Shown here: piece by piece, positions 24,209 through 32,526 of the stretch
How positions within the stretch are numbered: position 1 is the first letter of the stretch
Layout: every line of letters begins with the position of its first letter
NCBI RefSeq assembly: GCF_007097485.1
Contig: NZ_VKDE01000042.1
Coordinates: 1-32,527 of the forward strand
Origin: Carboxylicivirga sp. M1479
GTDB taxonomy: Bacteria > Bacteroidota > Bacteroidia > Bacteroidales > Marinilabiliaceae
Reading direction: 5' to 3'
Length of the DNA stretch: 32,527 bases
Position numbers and translations under genes: made by a program
The notes under the pieces: model-generated
Database searches by the model: none
Told to the model about the DNA's origin: nothing
What the model saw: only the letters and a program-made list of their open reading frames with translations

Positions 24209-24688
24209 TTAAAACATATACTGCAAACTGGCACCTAGTCTAAAGTAAGAACCATCCATGATTGTATAACGAAACTCAGGTGCAAGATTTAATGTTTCAG
24301 ATAAAAGGTAATTCATACCAATTCCTAGATTAAAACCGGTAAACGTTTCTGAAACAGATAAGTCTTGAACTTTAACCTTCTCAGAATTGATCGCCAAGCC
24401 CGCTAATGCGTAAAAGCTTATTTTATCCTTATCACTAAATACATAATGGGCATCAAAATCAAACACATTGGCGCTAATGTAGTCTTTTTCAAAAATGTGT
24501 GAATAGGCGAATGCAGCTTCCCACTTTTCATTAAAAGCGTACACACCATTAAAGGTAATACCAACATTGTTGAATTCACTAGCAAAGACTAATCCTCCAC
24601 CTGCTCGTATCTTCGATGAATCAAATGATTGAGCAAATACCTGGCTCGAAATAAATAGGGCGATGATGATTAAAATGTTTTTTTTCAT
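24209..24688 (-). CDS. Small outer-membrane beta-barrel protein
   Basis: The 159-residue protein has a signal peptide (MKKNILIIIALFISSQVFAQ) and alternating amphipathic strands such as KIRAGGGLVFASEFNNVGITFNGVYAFNEKWEAAFAYSHIF and FDFDAHYVFSDKDKISFYALAGLAI. It ends in RLGASLQYMF, a terminal aromatic strand typical of BAM-assembled barrels. It fits the eight-stranded outer-membrane beta-barrel (OmpW/OmpX-like) families common in Bacteroidetes. No ligand or activity can be inferred. Short spacers and separate terminators on both sides suggest an individual transcript. Confidence 0.82.
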   Translation of the reverse strand: MKKNILIIIALFISSQVFAQSFDSSKIRAGGGLVFASEFNNVGITFNGVYAFNEKWEAAFAYSHIFEKDYISANVFDFDAHYVFSDKDKISFYALAGLAINSEKVKVQDLSVSETFTGFNLGIGMNYLLSETLNLAPEFRYTIMDGSYFRLGASLQYMF

Positions 24689-24789
24689 TGTGGTAAACTT
24701 TAATTGAATGTCGATAATTAATTCATTTTTGCGAACTAGGTTTTTAACAATAAAGATAGAACGATTGTTTCTCAGGCTCTTTAAAGTAC

Positions 24790-24826
24790 AGAAAAAAAAA
24801 CGGCCGCTAATTACTTAGCAGCCGTT
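24790..24826 (-). terminator. Terminator of the small secreted protein gene (AACGGCTGCTAA family)
   Basis: On the minus strand AACGGCTGCTAA (24826-24815) pairs with TTAGCGGCCGTT (24810-24799), 12 bp with one U-G pair, loop GTAA, followed by a T tract of about ten. It begins 19 bases after the stop at 24846 and is the strongest of the four related hairpins. Confidence 0.88.
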
Positions 24827-24845
24827 ATTTACCTGATTGATCTAT

Positions 24846-25205
24846 TTAGTTTTGTAATAGTTCGTTTGTGCTTATGGCCTCAGATATGTCAACCGTTACA
24901 TACCGATGGCTCATGAAGAATTTATTGCCAGATGATAGTTTAATGCAAGCGACTACCTTTCCATTTTTCTTTTCTTTAAGAGAGTGTATTACAACCTGCT
25001 CGCCAATAATACTGTTGTAATTGATAAGGCCACCTTTTACTCTGATGAAGTTGTTTTTAGGGAAGTTAATGTGATGATAGCGGTTGTTTTCAACCTTTGC
25101 AATGGTAAAAACATCACCTGCATTAAAGTTAGCAGCTTCTCCTTGTGCCACTGAAGCGTTTGAGAATAATCCCAATAATAACGCTAATAAAAATACTTGT
25201 TTCAT
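24846..25205 (-). CDS. Small secreted protein of unknown function
   Basis: The 119-residue protein begins with a signal peptide (MKQVFLLALLLGLFSNASVAQ). The mature part of about 98 residues is basic and probably beta-rich (FNAGDVFTIAKVENNRYHHINFPKNNFIRVKGGLINYNSIIGEQVVIHSLKEKKNGKVVACIKLSSGNKFF). It contains one cysteine and no motif I recognise. The repeated short strands with a central GGLINYNS turn suggest a compact SH3-like or beta-barrel domain, which is only a guess. It lies between the beta-barrel gene and ftcD on the same strand, each with its own terminator. Confidence 0.68.
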   Translation of the reverse strand: MKQVFLLALLLGLFSNASVAQGEAANFNAGDVFTIAKVENNRYHHINFPKNNFIRVKGGLINYNSIIGEQVVIHSLKEKKNGKVVACIKLSSGNKFFMSHRYVTVDISEAISTNELLQN

Positions 25206-25354
25206 GCTGATTTGTTTTAGGTAAATGATTGTATTTTACTTTTTTAAAGCGTTAAATCTGGTCTAAAAAGTTCAGGTATTGGGTGAAAATAAGAATTATC
25301 CAGTATCAACTTGGATGAGGAGGGCGCATAGTTAAAGGCTTGCGCAGGAAGTGC

Positions 25355-25386
25355 TTTAAAAACGGCCACCTTAACGGCGACCGTTT
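25355..25386 (-). terminator. Terminator of ftcD (AAACGGTCGCC family)
   Basis: On the minus strand AAACGGTCGCC (25386-25376) pairs with GGTGGCCGTTT (25370-25360), 11 bp with two wobble pairs, loop GTTAA, followed by a few T residues. It lies 30 bases after the ftcD stop and shares its AACGG...CCGTT frame with the three hairpins downstream. Confidence 0.78.
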
Positions 25387-25416
25387 ATAATCTATATCAA
25401 GGAAATGACAGTCAAT

Positions 25417-27105
25417 TTAAATCTTGCCATTCACAATTTCAAGAATCTCTTTTTCTTCTTGTATGGCTTTGTCTTCGATTACTTTTCCATCAGCTAGTAC
25501 CTTTCCCACATAGGCTTTATCATCCAAGCCAGAAGCGTTGATTTTAACATTTAAGAAAGCACCCATTACCGCACTACGAGCACATAAGGCACCTACACCA
25601 GCATCGGTTACCGAGTTAGGGTTACCAACTTCGGCCATGGCACGAATCACTTCAAAACCTTTAAAAGCTACTTCCATCACGCGGAAAGGCACCTGAATGG
25701 CATAAATAGTAGCATCGTCAATCGCCTTTTTACGAGCTGCCTTTTCTGCATCATTGCTTTTAGGTAAACCAAAGGCATCCATAATTTTGTTAAAGGCATT
25801 GGTATCTTCATCAACAAGGCTCAATAGCTCTTTTTCAACCGCCATACCTTTTTCAGCCCAATCACTAAACTCTTCCCAACGATCGTCCCAACCACGCTTG
25901 TGAGCCGATAGGTTAGCCACCATGGTACCTAAGGCAGCACCTAATGAACCAACATAAGCAGAAATAGAACCACCACCTGGAGCAGGCGACTCAGAAGCTG
26001 TTTCATCAGCAAACTCAGTCAGGTTCATGTCAATCAACTGCTTTTTCTCGTCTTTAAGGATGTATTCGATGATCTTTTTATCTGGATCAAAAGGATATAA
26101 CTCATCCAAGCCCATTGACTTAATAGCAATTTTAATAATCTCACGCTCAGGAATACCTGTTGAACGCTCTTGCTTTCGTAGGAAGTATTTACCAGCATCA
26201 AGCATTGCTTGCAATGGCACAACACCCACCATTTCAGAACCCGTTACACGGATGCCTCGTGCATTGGCACGCTCATAAACTGCTTCGTAAGCTTTGTGCA
26301 GAGAAGTAACAGTGATGTCTGTTAGGTTCATGGAGATTTGAGCCACACCATACTCTTCAATAAACCAGCCAATACCTTTTACCGATTTAAGCATACCAGG
26401 AATGCTCACTGGATTACCGTTTTCGTCCTTTACAATCTTACCAGTTACCGGGTTGCCCTCACGTTTTACGCGACCACGCTCACGCACATCAAATGCAATG
26501 GCATTGGCTCTACGGGTAGAGGTGGTGTTAAGGTTTACGTTATAAGCAATAAGGAAATTACGAGCACCAACGGCTGTAACACCTGATTTAGCAACACTTT
26601 CGTTCCACTCAGCTGGACCAAAATCTGGCTTCCACTCAGCTGTGCCAATACGTTTTGAGATGGCCTCGTATTCGCCTTCGCGACAGTTGGCAAGGTTCTT
26701 ACGCTTGTCTTCTTGAGCTGCAAATTCGTAGCAATAGATTGGAATGTTTAATTCAGTACCAATGCGTTCTGCTAGTTTGTGGGCATACTCCACTGTTTCT
26801 TCCATGCTAATGTTAGCAACAGGTACCAGAGGGCATACATCAGTAGCACCAAAACGAGGGTGCGCACCTTTGTGAGCACGCATATCAATCAGCTCTTGTG
26901 CTTTTTTAACTGCCTGAAAAGCCGCTTCGCAAACTTCTACCGGTGTACCTACAATGGTTACAACCGTACGGTTAGTTGCTTGCCCTGGGTCAACATCAAT
27001 TAATTTAACACCGTCAATTTTCTTAATTTCATCGGTAATCTTCTCGATGATGGTCATATCGCATCCCTCAGAAAAATTAGGAACGCATTCTATTAGTTGT
27101 TGCAT
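25417..27105 (-). CDS. ftcD: Bifunctional glutamate formimidoyltransferase / formiminotetrahydrofolate cyclodeaminase
   Basis: The 562-residue cytoplasmic enzyme completes histidine degradation. It moves the formimino group of formiminoglutamate to tetrahydrofolate, releasing glutamate, and then cyclises it to methenyl-THF with loss of ammonia. Residues about 1-325 are the transferase, with LIECVPNFSEG at the start and the active-site region MRAHKGAHPRFGATDVCPLVP. Residues about 345-560 are the cyclodeaminase, with SESPAPGGGSISAYVGSLGAALG at about 370-392 and a helical remainder. The two-domain fusion is the same arrangement as in animals and is common in Bacteroidetes. hutI lies upstream on the same strand, 221 bases away across a REP-like element, so co-transcription is likely. 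hutH and hutU are not in the window. Confidence 0.96.
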   Translation of the reverse strand: MQQLIECVPNFSEGCDMTIIEKITDEIKKIDGVKLIDVDPGQATNRTVVTIVGTPVEVCEAAFQAVKKAQELIDMRAHKGAHPRFGATDVCPLVPVANISMEETVEYAHKLAERIGTELNIPIYCYEFAAQEDKRKNLANCREGEYEAISKRIGTAEWKPDFGPAEWNESVAKSGVTAVGARNFLIAYNVNLNTTSTRRANAIAFDVRERGRVKREGNPVTGKIVKDENGNPVSIPGMLKSVKGIGWFIEEYGVAQISMNLTDITVTSLHKAYEAVYERANARGIRVTGSEMVGVVPLQAMLDAGKYFLRKQERSTGIPEREIIKIAIKSMGLDELYPFDPDKKIIEYILKDEKKQLIDMNLTEFADETASESPAPGGGSISAYVGSLGAALGTMVANLSAHKRGWDDRWEEFSDWAEKGMAVEKELLSLVDEDTNAFNKIMDAFGLPKSNDAEKAARKKAIDDATIYAIQVPFRVMEVAFKGFEVIRAMAEVGNPNSVTDAGVGALCARSAVMGAFLNVKINASGLDDKAYVGKVLADGKVIEDKAIQEEKEILEIVNGKI

Positions 27106-27153
27106 AGTATATGTTTGTTTTATTTTAGTATCAAGATTAATCCATATATTTTA

Positions 27154-27255
27154 ACCACCTCCCCACTAATGTGGGACTCCTCCTTTAAAAGAAGGAGAGT
27201 GACGCAATGCCGTCCCCTCCTGAATTTTAGGAGGGGTGCCGACAGGCGGGGTGGT
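27154..27255. repeat. REP-like interspersed palindromic element
   Basis: The 102-base element begins ACCACC and ends GGTGGT. It contains nested hairpins: CCCAC-TAAT-GTGGG (about 27162-27175), CTCCTT...AAGGAG (about 27178-27196), and CCCCTCCT (27214-27221) with AGGAGGGG (27229-27236) around a 7-base loop. It is much richer in GC than its surroundings. Elements of this appearance are scattered between genes in many Bacteroidetes genomes. It lies between hutI and ftcD and could attenuate or stabilise the shared mRNA. Confidence 0.7.
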
Positions 27256-27326
27256 ATTTCAATTGTGAATCAAAACTCAAGCTGCAAATAGTCTTATGTC
27301 TTGATTCTTATATCTTAAATCTATTT

Positions 27327-28574
27327 TTAAACCTTCACTCCGTTTAATATGGTTGTTTCTACCTTGTTTTCTCCATAAGCATATGGTAAATACTCAATGC
27401 CTGGAATGGCTTTGGTAATAATTACATTGGCACGCTTACCAACACAGATAGAACCTAATTCTTTATCTACACCCATGGCGTAGGCCGTATTTTTGGTTAC
27501 TGCATGAATGACTTCTTCGGGTAGCATACGATACAATACACTGCCCATGGCTATAATCAGCTGCATGTTGCCCGATGGCGATGAGCCTGGGTTAAAATCA
27601 GATGCCAATGCAACAGGTAAGCCAGCTTTCATCATATCGCGAGCAGGAGCATAAGCCATGTTGAGGAAGAATGCAGCACCTGGCAGAATGGTTGGCATGG
27701 TGCCAGAGTCTTTAAGGGCTTTCATTTCTTCTTCGCCAGTAAACTCAAGATGGTCAACCGAAAGGGCCTTGTATTTAACACCCACTTGAATACCGCCTGA
27801 GTAATCCAATTCGTTGGCATGAATTTTAGGTGTCATGCCTAGTTTAGCAGCAGCCTCCAATATGCGGTCGGTATCTTCAACGGTAAAAAAGCCCACATCA
27901 CAAAATACATCCACATAGTCCGCTAACTTTTCTTTGGCGACGGCAGGTAACATCTCATTAATCACTAAATCAACATACTTCTCTTGCTGTCCCCGGTATT
28001 CCATTGGAATAGAGTGAGCCCCTAAAAAAGTTGACTTGATGGTTAAAGGACTGGCTTCTTTCAGGCGCTTAATTACACGAAGCATCTTCAGCTCGCTCTC
28101 TACCGTTAAGCCATAGCCACTTTTAATTTCCACAGCACCAGTTCCCCACTTAATTATTTCTTGCAAACGCTCCATGGCACCTTCAAAAAGTTCATCTTCG
28201 CTGGCCTCTTGCATCAGCTTCGCCGAGTTAAGAATGCCACCACCTCGCTCGGCAATTTCTTCGTAACTCAATCCTTTAATCTTATCAACATACTCTACAT
28301 CGCGACTTTTAGGATACACCAAATGGGTATGGGAGTCGCACCAGGCTGGTAATACCAACTTATCGGTGGCGTCAATCACTTCCACATCATCAGTTAGTGA
28401 TGACTCATCCAAGTCACTCATTTTACCATATGCATTGATGTAGGCCCCCTTAATTAATAGGTAAGCATCATCAATAGACGGTAGTTGAGCCATTTGGGCT
28501 CCTGCAATATAGGGTTGGTTCTCCTTTTCGGTCTGAACCAATGTTTTTATGTTCTTGATTAATAGTTGCTTCAT
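27327..28574 (-). CDS. hutI: Imidazolonepropionase
   Basis: The 415-residue cytoplasmic amidohydrolase opens the ring of imidazolone-5-propionate to give N-formimino-L-glutamate, the substrate of the downstream FtcD. Metal and substrate motifs are intact: CDSHTHLVYP (the HxH pair), ERGGGILNSAKLMQEASEDELF, GYGLTVESELKMLRVIKRL, HANELDYSGG, SVDHLEF, and the metal aspartate in ALASDFNPGSSPSGNMQLI. The composite amidohydrolase beta-sandwich is formed by the N- and C-terminal ends (GSICVGKRANVII). Length is normal. It is the first gene of the hutI-ftcD unit and is divergent from the FISUMP lipoprotein. Confidence 0.97.
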   Translation of the reverse strand: MKQLLIKNIKTLVQTEKENQPYIAGAQMAQLPSIDDAYLLIKGAYINAYGKMSDLDESSLTDDVEVIDATDKLVLPAWCDSHTHLVYPKSRDVEYVDKIKGLSYEEIAERGGGILNSAKLMQEASEDELFEGAMERLQEIIKWGTGAVEIKSGYGLTVESELKMLRVIKRLKEASPLTIKSTFLGAHSIPMEYRGQQEKYVDLVINEMLPAVAKEKLADYVDVFCDVGFFTVEDTDRILEAAAKLGMTPKIHANELDYSGGIQVGVKYKALSVDHLEFTGEEEMKALKDSGTMPTILPGAAFFLNMAYAPARDMMKAGLPVALASDFNPGSSPSGNMQLIIAMGSVLYRMLPEEVIHAVTKNTAYAMGVDKELGSICVGKRANVIITKAIPGIEYLPYAYGENKVETTILNGVKV

Positions 28575-28871
28575 GGCAATGTATTTAGCTGCTTTTTACG
28601 GATTTAAAAGTAAAATAATTGTTGATAGTAAGTCTATGATTTTAATCAATTGGTTTTTTTAAAAGTCATAAGTAGAGCAGTGGATAGTGCTTGCTGCCAA
28701 AAAAAATAATACAGCAAACGTTAGGCCTACGTAAATTTAGCTAGTGTGAATTGCATCCAAGACAAAACATTGCTTCTAGCATTTAGCTATCGCAGAATAA
28801 TGTTTTGTTTATTCCAAGTATATTAAATAAATTTATGTACTTAAAATACCTAATATCTTAACCTAGTCGAT

Positions 28872-29915
28872 ATGAATAAGTTTAACATCAATTTTGGGCT
28901 GTTTATTTCTTTTGGCCTTGCAATTATTTTTTTAGCCTCGTGTAACAAAGATGAAACGCTGAAAGTGGATTTTCCAATGATCAGTACTGTTGAAATTAGT
29001 GAAATGATGTATAATCAAGTTACTGTTTCAGGACATATTATTTCAGATGGAGGAGATAGTATAGTTGAACAAGGGGTGTGTTGGAATACCTTGCCAAATC
29101 CTACAATTGCAAACTACTCAAAAAAGAATAGCGATGAGCTTGCGGCTGATTTTTCAGTTGATATACCGGAATTGAATTCAAATTTGAAATACTATGTACG
29201 TTCTTATGCGATCAATAAAAAAGGAATATCCTATGGTGAGAATCTTACTTTTACACTCTGGTTAAATCATCCTGAAGATCCTGTTAAAGACATAGATAAT
29301 AATAGCTATACGACAGTTAGAATTGGAGATCAAATATGGATGACAGAAAATTTAAAGGTTACCCATTATCAAAATGGAGATCCAATTACTAATATTACAA
29401 TGCAAGATGATGAAGATTGGTTAAAGACCCGTAAGGGTGCATTTTGCTCCTACAATGATGATGGCGAACAAGCTGAAAAGTTTGGTTACTTGTATAATGG
29501 GTACGCTATTTTTGATGAAAGGAATATTTGCCCTGAGGGTTGGCATATGCCTTCAAGAGAGGAGTTAGAAACGCTTATTAACTATTTAGGAGGTCATTAT
29601 GAAGCAGGATATTTATTAAAAAATAGATCTGGTTGGGATGTTCTAGACCCTAATACTAATTTAAGTGGTTTTTCTGCCCTTCCAGGTGGCGCTAGGGTAG
29701 CATCGCATTACGATGATGACGCAAATGGTAAAACAAACTATTGTGAAGCTAATATTTCTGGTTTCTTTGCTTCAGGGGAGAGGTCTGAATCAGTATACGA
29801 TACAAATGTTAATAGAATGTGGTACGTTCGGATTGTAGATAACGGGAGCAACGTTTTTTTGATTGATAAAATTACTTTAATGACGGGGCAAAGTATTCGT
29901 TGTATCAAAGATTGA
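28872..29915 (+). CDS. FISUMP-domain lipoprotein
   Basis: The 347-residue protein is a predicted lipoprotein: MNKFNINFGLFISFGLAIIFLASC with the lipidated Cys at 24. Residues about 35-130 form an Ig/FnIII-like domain (VEISEMMYNQVTVSGHIISDGGDSIVEQGVCW... LKYYVRSYAINKKGISYGENLTFT). Residues about 138-347 are a Fibrobacter succinogenes major paralogous (FISUMP) domain, with DIDNNSYTTVRIGDQIWMTENLK, KFGYLYNGYAI, ICPEGWHMPSREELETLI, GFSALPGGAR and a final SIRCIKD. Such proteins are numerous cell-surface proteins in Bacteroidetes, often in variable paralogous sets; function is unknown. The spacer before it (about 297 bases, shared with hutI) shows no feature I can name. Confidence 0.87.
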   Translation: MNKFNINFGLFISFGLAIIFLASCNKDETLKVDFPMISTVEISEMMYNQVTVSGHIISDGGDSIVEQGVCWNTLPNPTIANYSKKNSDELAADFSVDIPELNSNLKYYVRSYAINKKGISYGENLTFTLWLNHPEDPVKDIDNNSYTTVRIGDQIWMTENLKVTHYQNGDPITNITMQDDEDWLKTRKGAFCSYNDDGEQAEKFGYLYNGYAIFDERNICPEGWHMPSREELETLINYLGGHYEAGYLLKNRSGWDVLDPNTNLSGFSALPGGARVASHYDDDANGKTNYCEANISGFFASGERSESVYDTNVNRMWYVRIVDNGSNVFLIDKITLMTGQSIRCIKD

Positions 29916-30037
29916 TGTAAGATGTTTTGAATTGATTCATCCCAAACGTCATTTCTCTAAAATAAAAGCCCTTATCTAGCTTTTACATCTCGTTAGATTA
30001 TTAAGCCAAGACCTATGTCCTGCGCAACTTTGTTAGG

Positions 30038-30054
30038 CGTAGCGTCTCGCTACG
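30038..30054. repeat. Short hairpin CGTAGCG/CGCTACG
   Basis: A perfect 7-bp inverted repeat with a TCT loop in the spacer after the FISUMP gene. Similar CGTAGCG palindromes occur as dispersed intergenic elements in many bacteria. No T-tract follows. Confidence 0.45.
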
Positions 30055-30116
30055 TCACCTTAATAAACCAGCTGTTTTCTCAAGGCAAAATCATTAAAAT
30101 AAACTAAACCAATATC

Positions 30117-30152
30117 ACTTCCTAAGCATCATAAAGATGCTAAGGAAGTTTC
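30117..30152 (+). terminator. Probable terminator after the FISUMP gene
   Basis: ACTTCCTAAGCATC (30117-30130) pairs with GATGCTAAGGAAGT (30136-30149) at 13 of 14 positions around an ATAAA loop, followed by a short T-rich stretch. It lies about 200 bases after the FISUMP stop, which is far for a terminator, so it may instead be another palindromic repeat. Confidence 0.5.
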
Positions 30153-30232
30153 TGTTCTAATTAAAAACTACTCCATATTTTAAGCAGTATGGGAGTAGTC
30201 TTGATACTCATATCTTGATACTTAATACTTTT

Positions 30233-30411
30233 CCATCTCATCTAATAGTGGCAGCAAGGCTTAATTACTGTTTAATCTTTATTCAAATCCTCTCCAAAAA
30301 ACTCTGCGTCTTAGTGCCTCTGCGTTAAAACTATAATCCTATTTTTGCCAACAATTAAATATAACGTTATTGCGTCATCTTGATACTTGTGTCTTGTTAC
30401 TTGATACTTTT
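30233..30411. repeat. Tandem repeat, copy 1 (179 bp)
   Basis: The unit runs from CCATCTCATCTAATAGTGG to TTGATACTTTT and repeats at 30412. Its first 147 bases align with copy 2 with about ten substitutions and one single-base indel. It contains the segment CTGCGTCTTAGTGCCTCTG, typical of dispersed Bacteroidetes intergenic repeats, and ends in CTTGATACT-type units. No coding potential. Confidence 0.88.
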
Positions 30412-30590
30412 CCGTCTCATCTAATAGTGACAGCAAGACTTAATTACTGTTTAATCTTCATTCAAACCCTCTCCAAAAAACTCCGCGTCTTAGTGCCTCT
30501 GTGTTAAAACTAAAATCCTATTTTTGCCAACAATTAAATTATGACGTTATTGCGTCATCCTAATACTTGATACTCACATCTTGATACTTA
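30412..30590. repeat. Tandem repeat, copy 2 (about 179 bp)
   Basis: Second copy of the unit, starting CCGTCTCATCTAATAGTGA. Strong similarity runs to 30559; the CTTGATACT-rich tail then continues to within a few bases of the YfcC start codon at 30595. It carries ATGACG-TTATTG-CGTCAT, a perfect inverted repeat that copy 1 has only imperfectly. Any promoter of the permease must lie in this repeat. Confidence 0.88.
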
Positions 30591-30594
30591 AAAT

Positions 30595-32184
30595 ATGTTT
30601 AAAAAAGTACCGCATACCTACGTTATTGTATTCTCATTGATTGTATTGGCCGCTGTTGCAACTTGGTTTGTGCCAGGTGGCGAGTATGTGCAAGAAACCA
30701 AAATAATAGATGGTGTTGAACAAACAGCTATGGTTTTTCATAGCATCGACAGTCAACCGCAGACCTGGGAGGTATTTGCTGCCATGGTTAACGGTTTTGA
30801 AAAAGGTGCGGGCATCATTATTTTTATTCTGATGATTGGTGGTGCTTTTTGGATTATGAATGCATCCAAAGCCATTGATGTGGGCATACTCTCTTTTTTG
30901 GAGTTTGTGAAAAAGCTCGATCGCTACAAAGCCATTCGTGCTGTTGGGGCCAATAACCTCATTCTCATTCTCATCATGCTGATGTTCTCGGTATTTGGAG
31001 CTGTTTTTGGCATGAGTGAAGAAACCATTGCTTTTATGGTGGTTTTGGTGCCTTTGGCCATATCCATGGGTTACGATAGTATAACGGGTGTTGGTATTGT
31101 ATTTGTAGCGGCTGGTCTTGGCTTTGCAGGTGCTGTGCTTAATCCTTTTACCATTGGTATTGCACAAGGCTTGGCCGGATTGCCTTTGTTCTCAGGCTTT
31201 GAATATCGCCTGGTTTGTTGGGTAGTCATCAATATTGTTGGTTTTGCCTACATCTTATGGTATGCCCGCAAAATAAAGAAGAACCCACAATCATCGGCTG
31301 TATATGAAGAAGATGCCTACTGGCGCGAACGTACTGCTGCTAAAATTGATGGCATTGATAGTCCTACACCCCGTGCTGCCTGGTGGGTGTATGGCATAAC
31401 CTTACTTGTGTTGGTGTTGTTTGCTTTTAAGCACACTACTACCACTTTAAAAATGGGCGGTGGCGAAGGTGTTACCTGGCCTGTTATGCCTGTTATGGCT
31501 GCCTTTTTTGCTATTTCAGGATTTCTGTCGTTACGCAAAAAAGTACACTTTTTCATTCTTAGCTTATTGGGTTTTACCATTCTGTTTTTAATCATTGGAG
31601 TAATGGGCTATGAGTGGTACATTACTGAGATAGCTGCCTTGTTTTTGGCCATGGGTATTTTATCGGGAGCAGCCATGGGCAGTGATGCAGATAAAATTAC
31701 CAAGCTATTTTTAGAAGGTGCAAAGGATATTATGTCGGCCGCTTTGGTGGTTGGTTTAGCTGGCGGTATTATTGTTATACTGGAAGATGGTAAGATAGTT
31801 CACACCATTTTGAATAGCATGGCTCAGTCAATGAGTGACCTGGGTAATATTGACTCGGTGGGTATCATGTATTGTATACAAACCTTAATCAATATATTCA
31901 TACCTAGTGGTTCGGCAAAGGCCGCTTTAACCATGCCTATAATGGCTCCTTTTAGCGATTTAATTGGTTTATCGCGCCAGGCAACAGTTATGGCATTTCA
32001 GTTTGGCGATGGCTTTACCAACATGATTACCCCAACTTCGCCCGTACTTATTGGTGTGCTTGGTGTGGCTAAAGTACCGTATACGAAATGGGTTAAATGG
32101 ATAGCCCCTTTAATAATAACCCTAGTGATTATCGGTTTCCTGTTGTTGATTCCGACAGTAACAATGGAGCTTAATGGTTTTTAA
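30595..32184 (+). CDS. YfcC-family permease
   Basis: The 529-residue inner-membrane protein has about a dozen hydrophobic segments and matches the YfcC/ArcD-related transporter family. Recognisable blocks are VPHTYVIVFSLIVLAAVATWFVPGGEY at the N-terminus, FSVFGAVFGMSEETIAFMVVLVPLAISMGYDSITGVGIV at about 123-162, the re-entrant-like GFAGAVLNPFTIGIAQGLAGLPLFSG, IFIPSGSAKAALTMPIMAPFSDLIGLSRQATVMAFQFGDGFTNMITPTSPVLIG, and a terminal helix. Family members are annotated as amino-acid or C4-dicarboxylate carriers; the substrate here is not shown by sequence. Its position a short way from hutI and ftcD makes a histidine-, glutamate- or peptide-related substrate plausible, but the hut genes are on the other strand. 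The start ATG directly abuts the tandem repeat. Confidence 0.85.
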   Translation: MFKKVPHTYVIVFSLIVLAAVATWFVPGGEYVQETKIIDGVEQTAMVFHSIDSQPQTWEVFAAMVNGFEKGAGIIIFILMIGGAFWIMNASKAIDVGILSFLEFVKKLDRYKAIRAVGANNLILILIMLMFSVFGAVFGMSEETIAFMVVLVPLAISMGYDSITGVGIVFVAAGLGFAGAVLNPFTIGIAQGLAGLPLFSGFEYRLVCWVVINIVGFAYILWYARKIKKNPQSSAVYEEDAYWRERTAAKIDGIDSPTPRAAWWVYGITLLVLVLFAFKHTTTTLKMGGGEGVTWPVMPVMAAFFAISGFLSLRKKVHFFILSLLGFTILFLIIGVMGYEWYITEIAALFLAMGILSGAAMGSDADKITKLFLEGAKDIMSAALVVGLAGGIIVILEDGKIVHTILNSMAQSMSDLGNIDSVGIMYCIQTLINIFIPSGSAKAALTMPIMAPFSDLIGLSRQATVMAFQFGDGFTNMITPTSPVLIGVLGVAKVPYTKWVKWIAPLIITLVIIGFLLLIPTVTMELNGF

Positions 32185-32398
32185 AAAAAATACCATCATC
32201 TTAAGCGTGCTTAATACTTGACAAAGTCCATTCTTTGTGCTACAATATCCAATTGAGCTCAATGGCATTTTTTAGTTTATAATGACAATAGCTTTGTTAT
32301 GATGAAACGACCATGTAAATTTGAATATCTAAATTTCCATACAGGATGAAGAAATTTACTTGAGAGTTCGATCTGACAAATGAAAATAAATTAAACAG
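32185..32398. other. Non-coding stretch after the YfcC gene
   Basis: Together with the terminal repeat this makes 343 bases without a gene. I see one short inverted repeat, TTAAGC-GT-GCTTAA (about 32199-32212), about 15 bases after the YfcC stop and lacking a good T-tract. No open frame of useful length or RNA-like structure is visible. Confidence 0.55.
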
Positions 32399-32526
32399 AT
32401 CGTTAGTTTGTGGAATACCTAAATATGAGAAAACCAATTAGGAGTCAAACGTGATTTTTAACTTAGGCAAAAAGCTCCATCTGCTGCATTAACTTTAATA
32501 AACAGATAGATAAAATCTAAGTTTCA
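32399..32526. repeat. Terminal inverted repeat, right copy
   Basis: Perfect reverse complement of 1-128. Inward, similarity fades over about 20 bases (AAATGAAAATAAA shared with the left copy, with one indel). The three reading frames are broken by stops, so this edge is not obviously coding. See the left copy for interpretation. Confidence 0.9.

Larger units (their letters stand above)
29916..30594. other. 679-base repeat-rich intergenic region
   Basis: No reading frame of useful length is present. From left to right it holds a weak AAAAGC/GCTTTT hairpin (about 29962-29985), CGTAGCG-TCT-CGCTACG (30038-30054), a long terminator-like hairpin at 30117-30149, an ACTACTCC/GGAGTAGT hairpin (about 30168-30199) and a 179-base tandem duplication from 30233 to the start of the YfcC gene. 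The motif CTTGATACT recurs at least five times. It reads as a site of accumulated small repeats. Confidence 0.75.

Noticed and set aside
30199-30594. CRISPR array
   Set aside because: The repeated CTTGATACT units are short and irregularly spaced, and the large repeat occurs only twice at a 179-base period. There are no regular spacers and no cas genes.
30634-31167. Long antisense frame (177 codons) inside the YfcC gene
   Set aside because: It lies opposite a well-supported transporter coding sequence and its translation is rich in His, Asn and Lys with no recognisable domain, as expected for a shadow frame.
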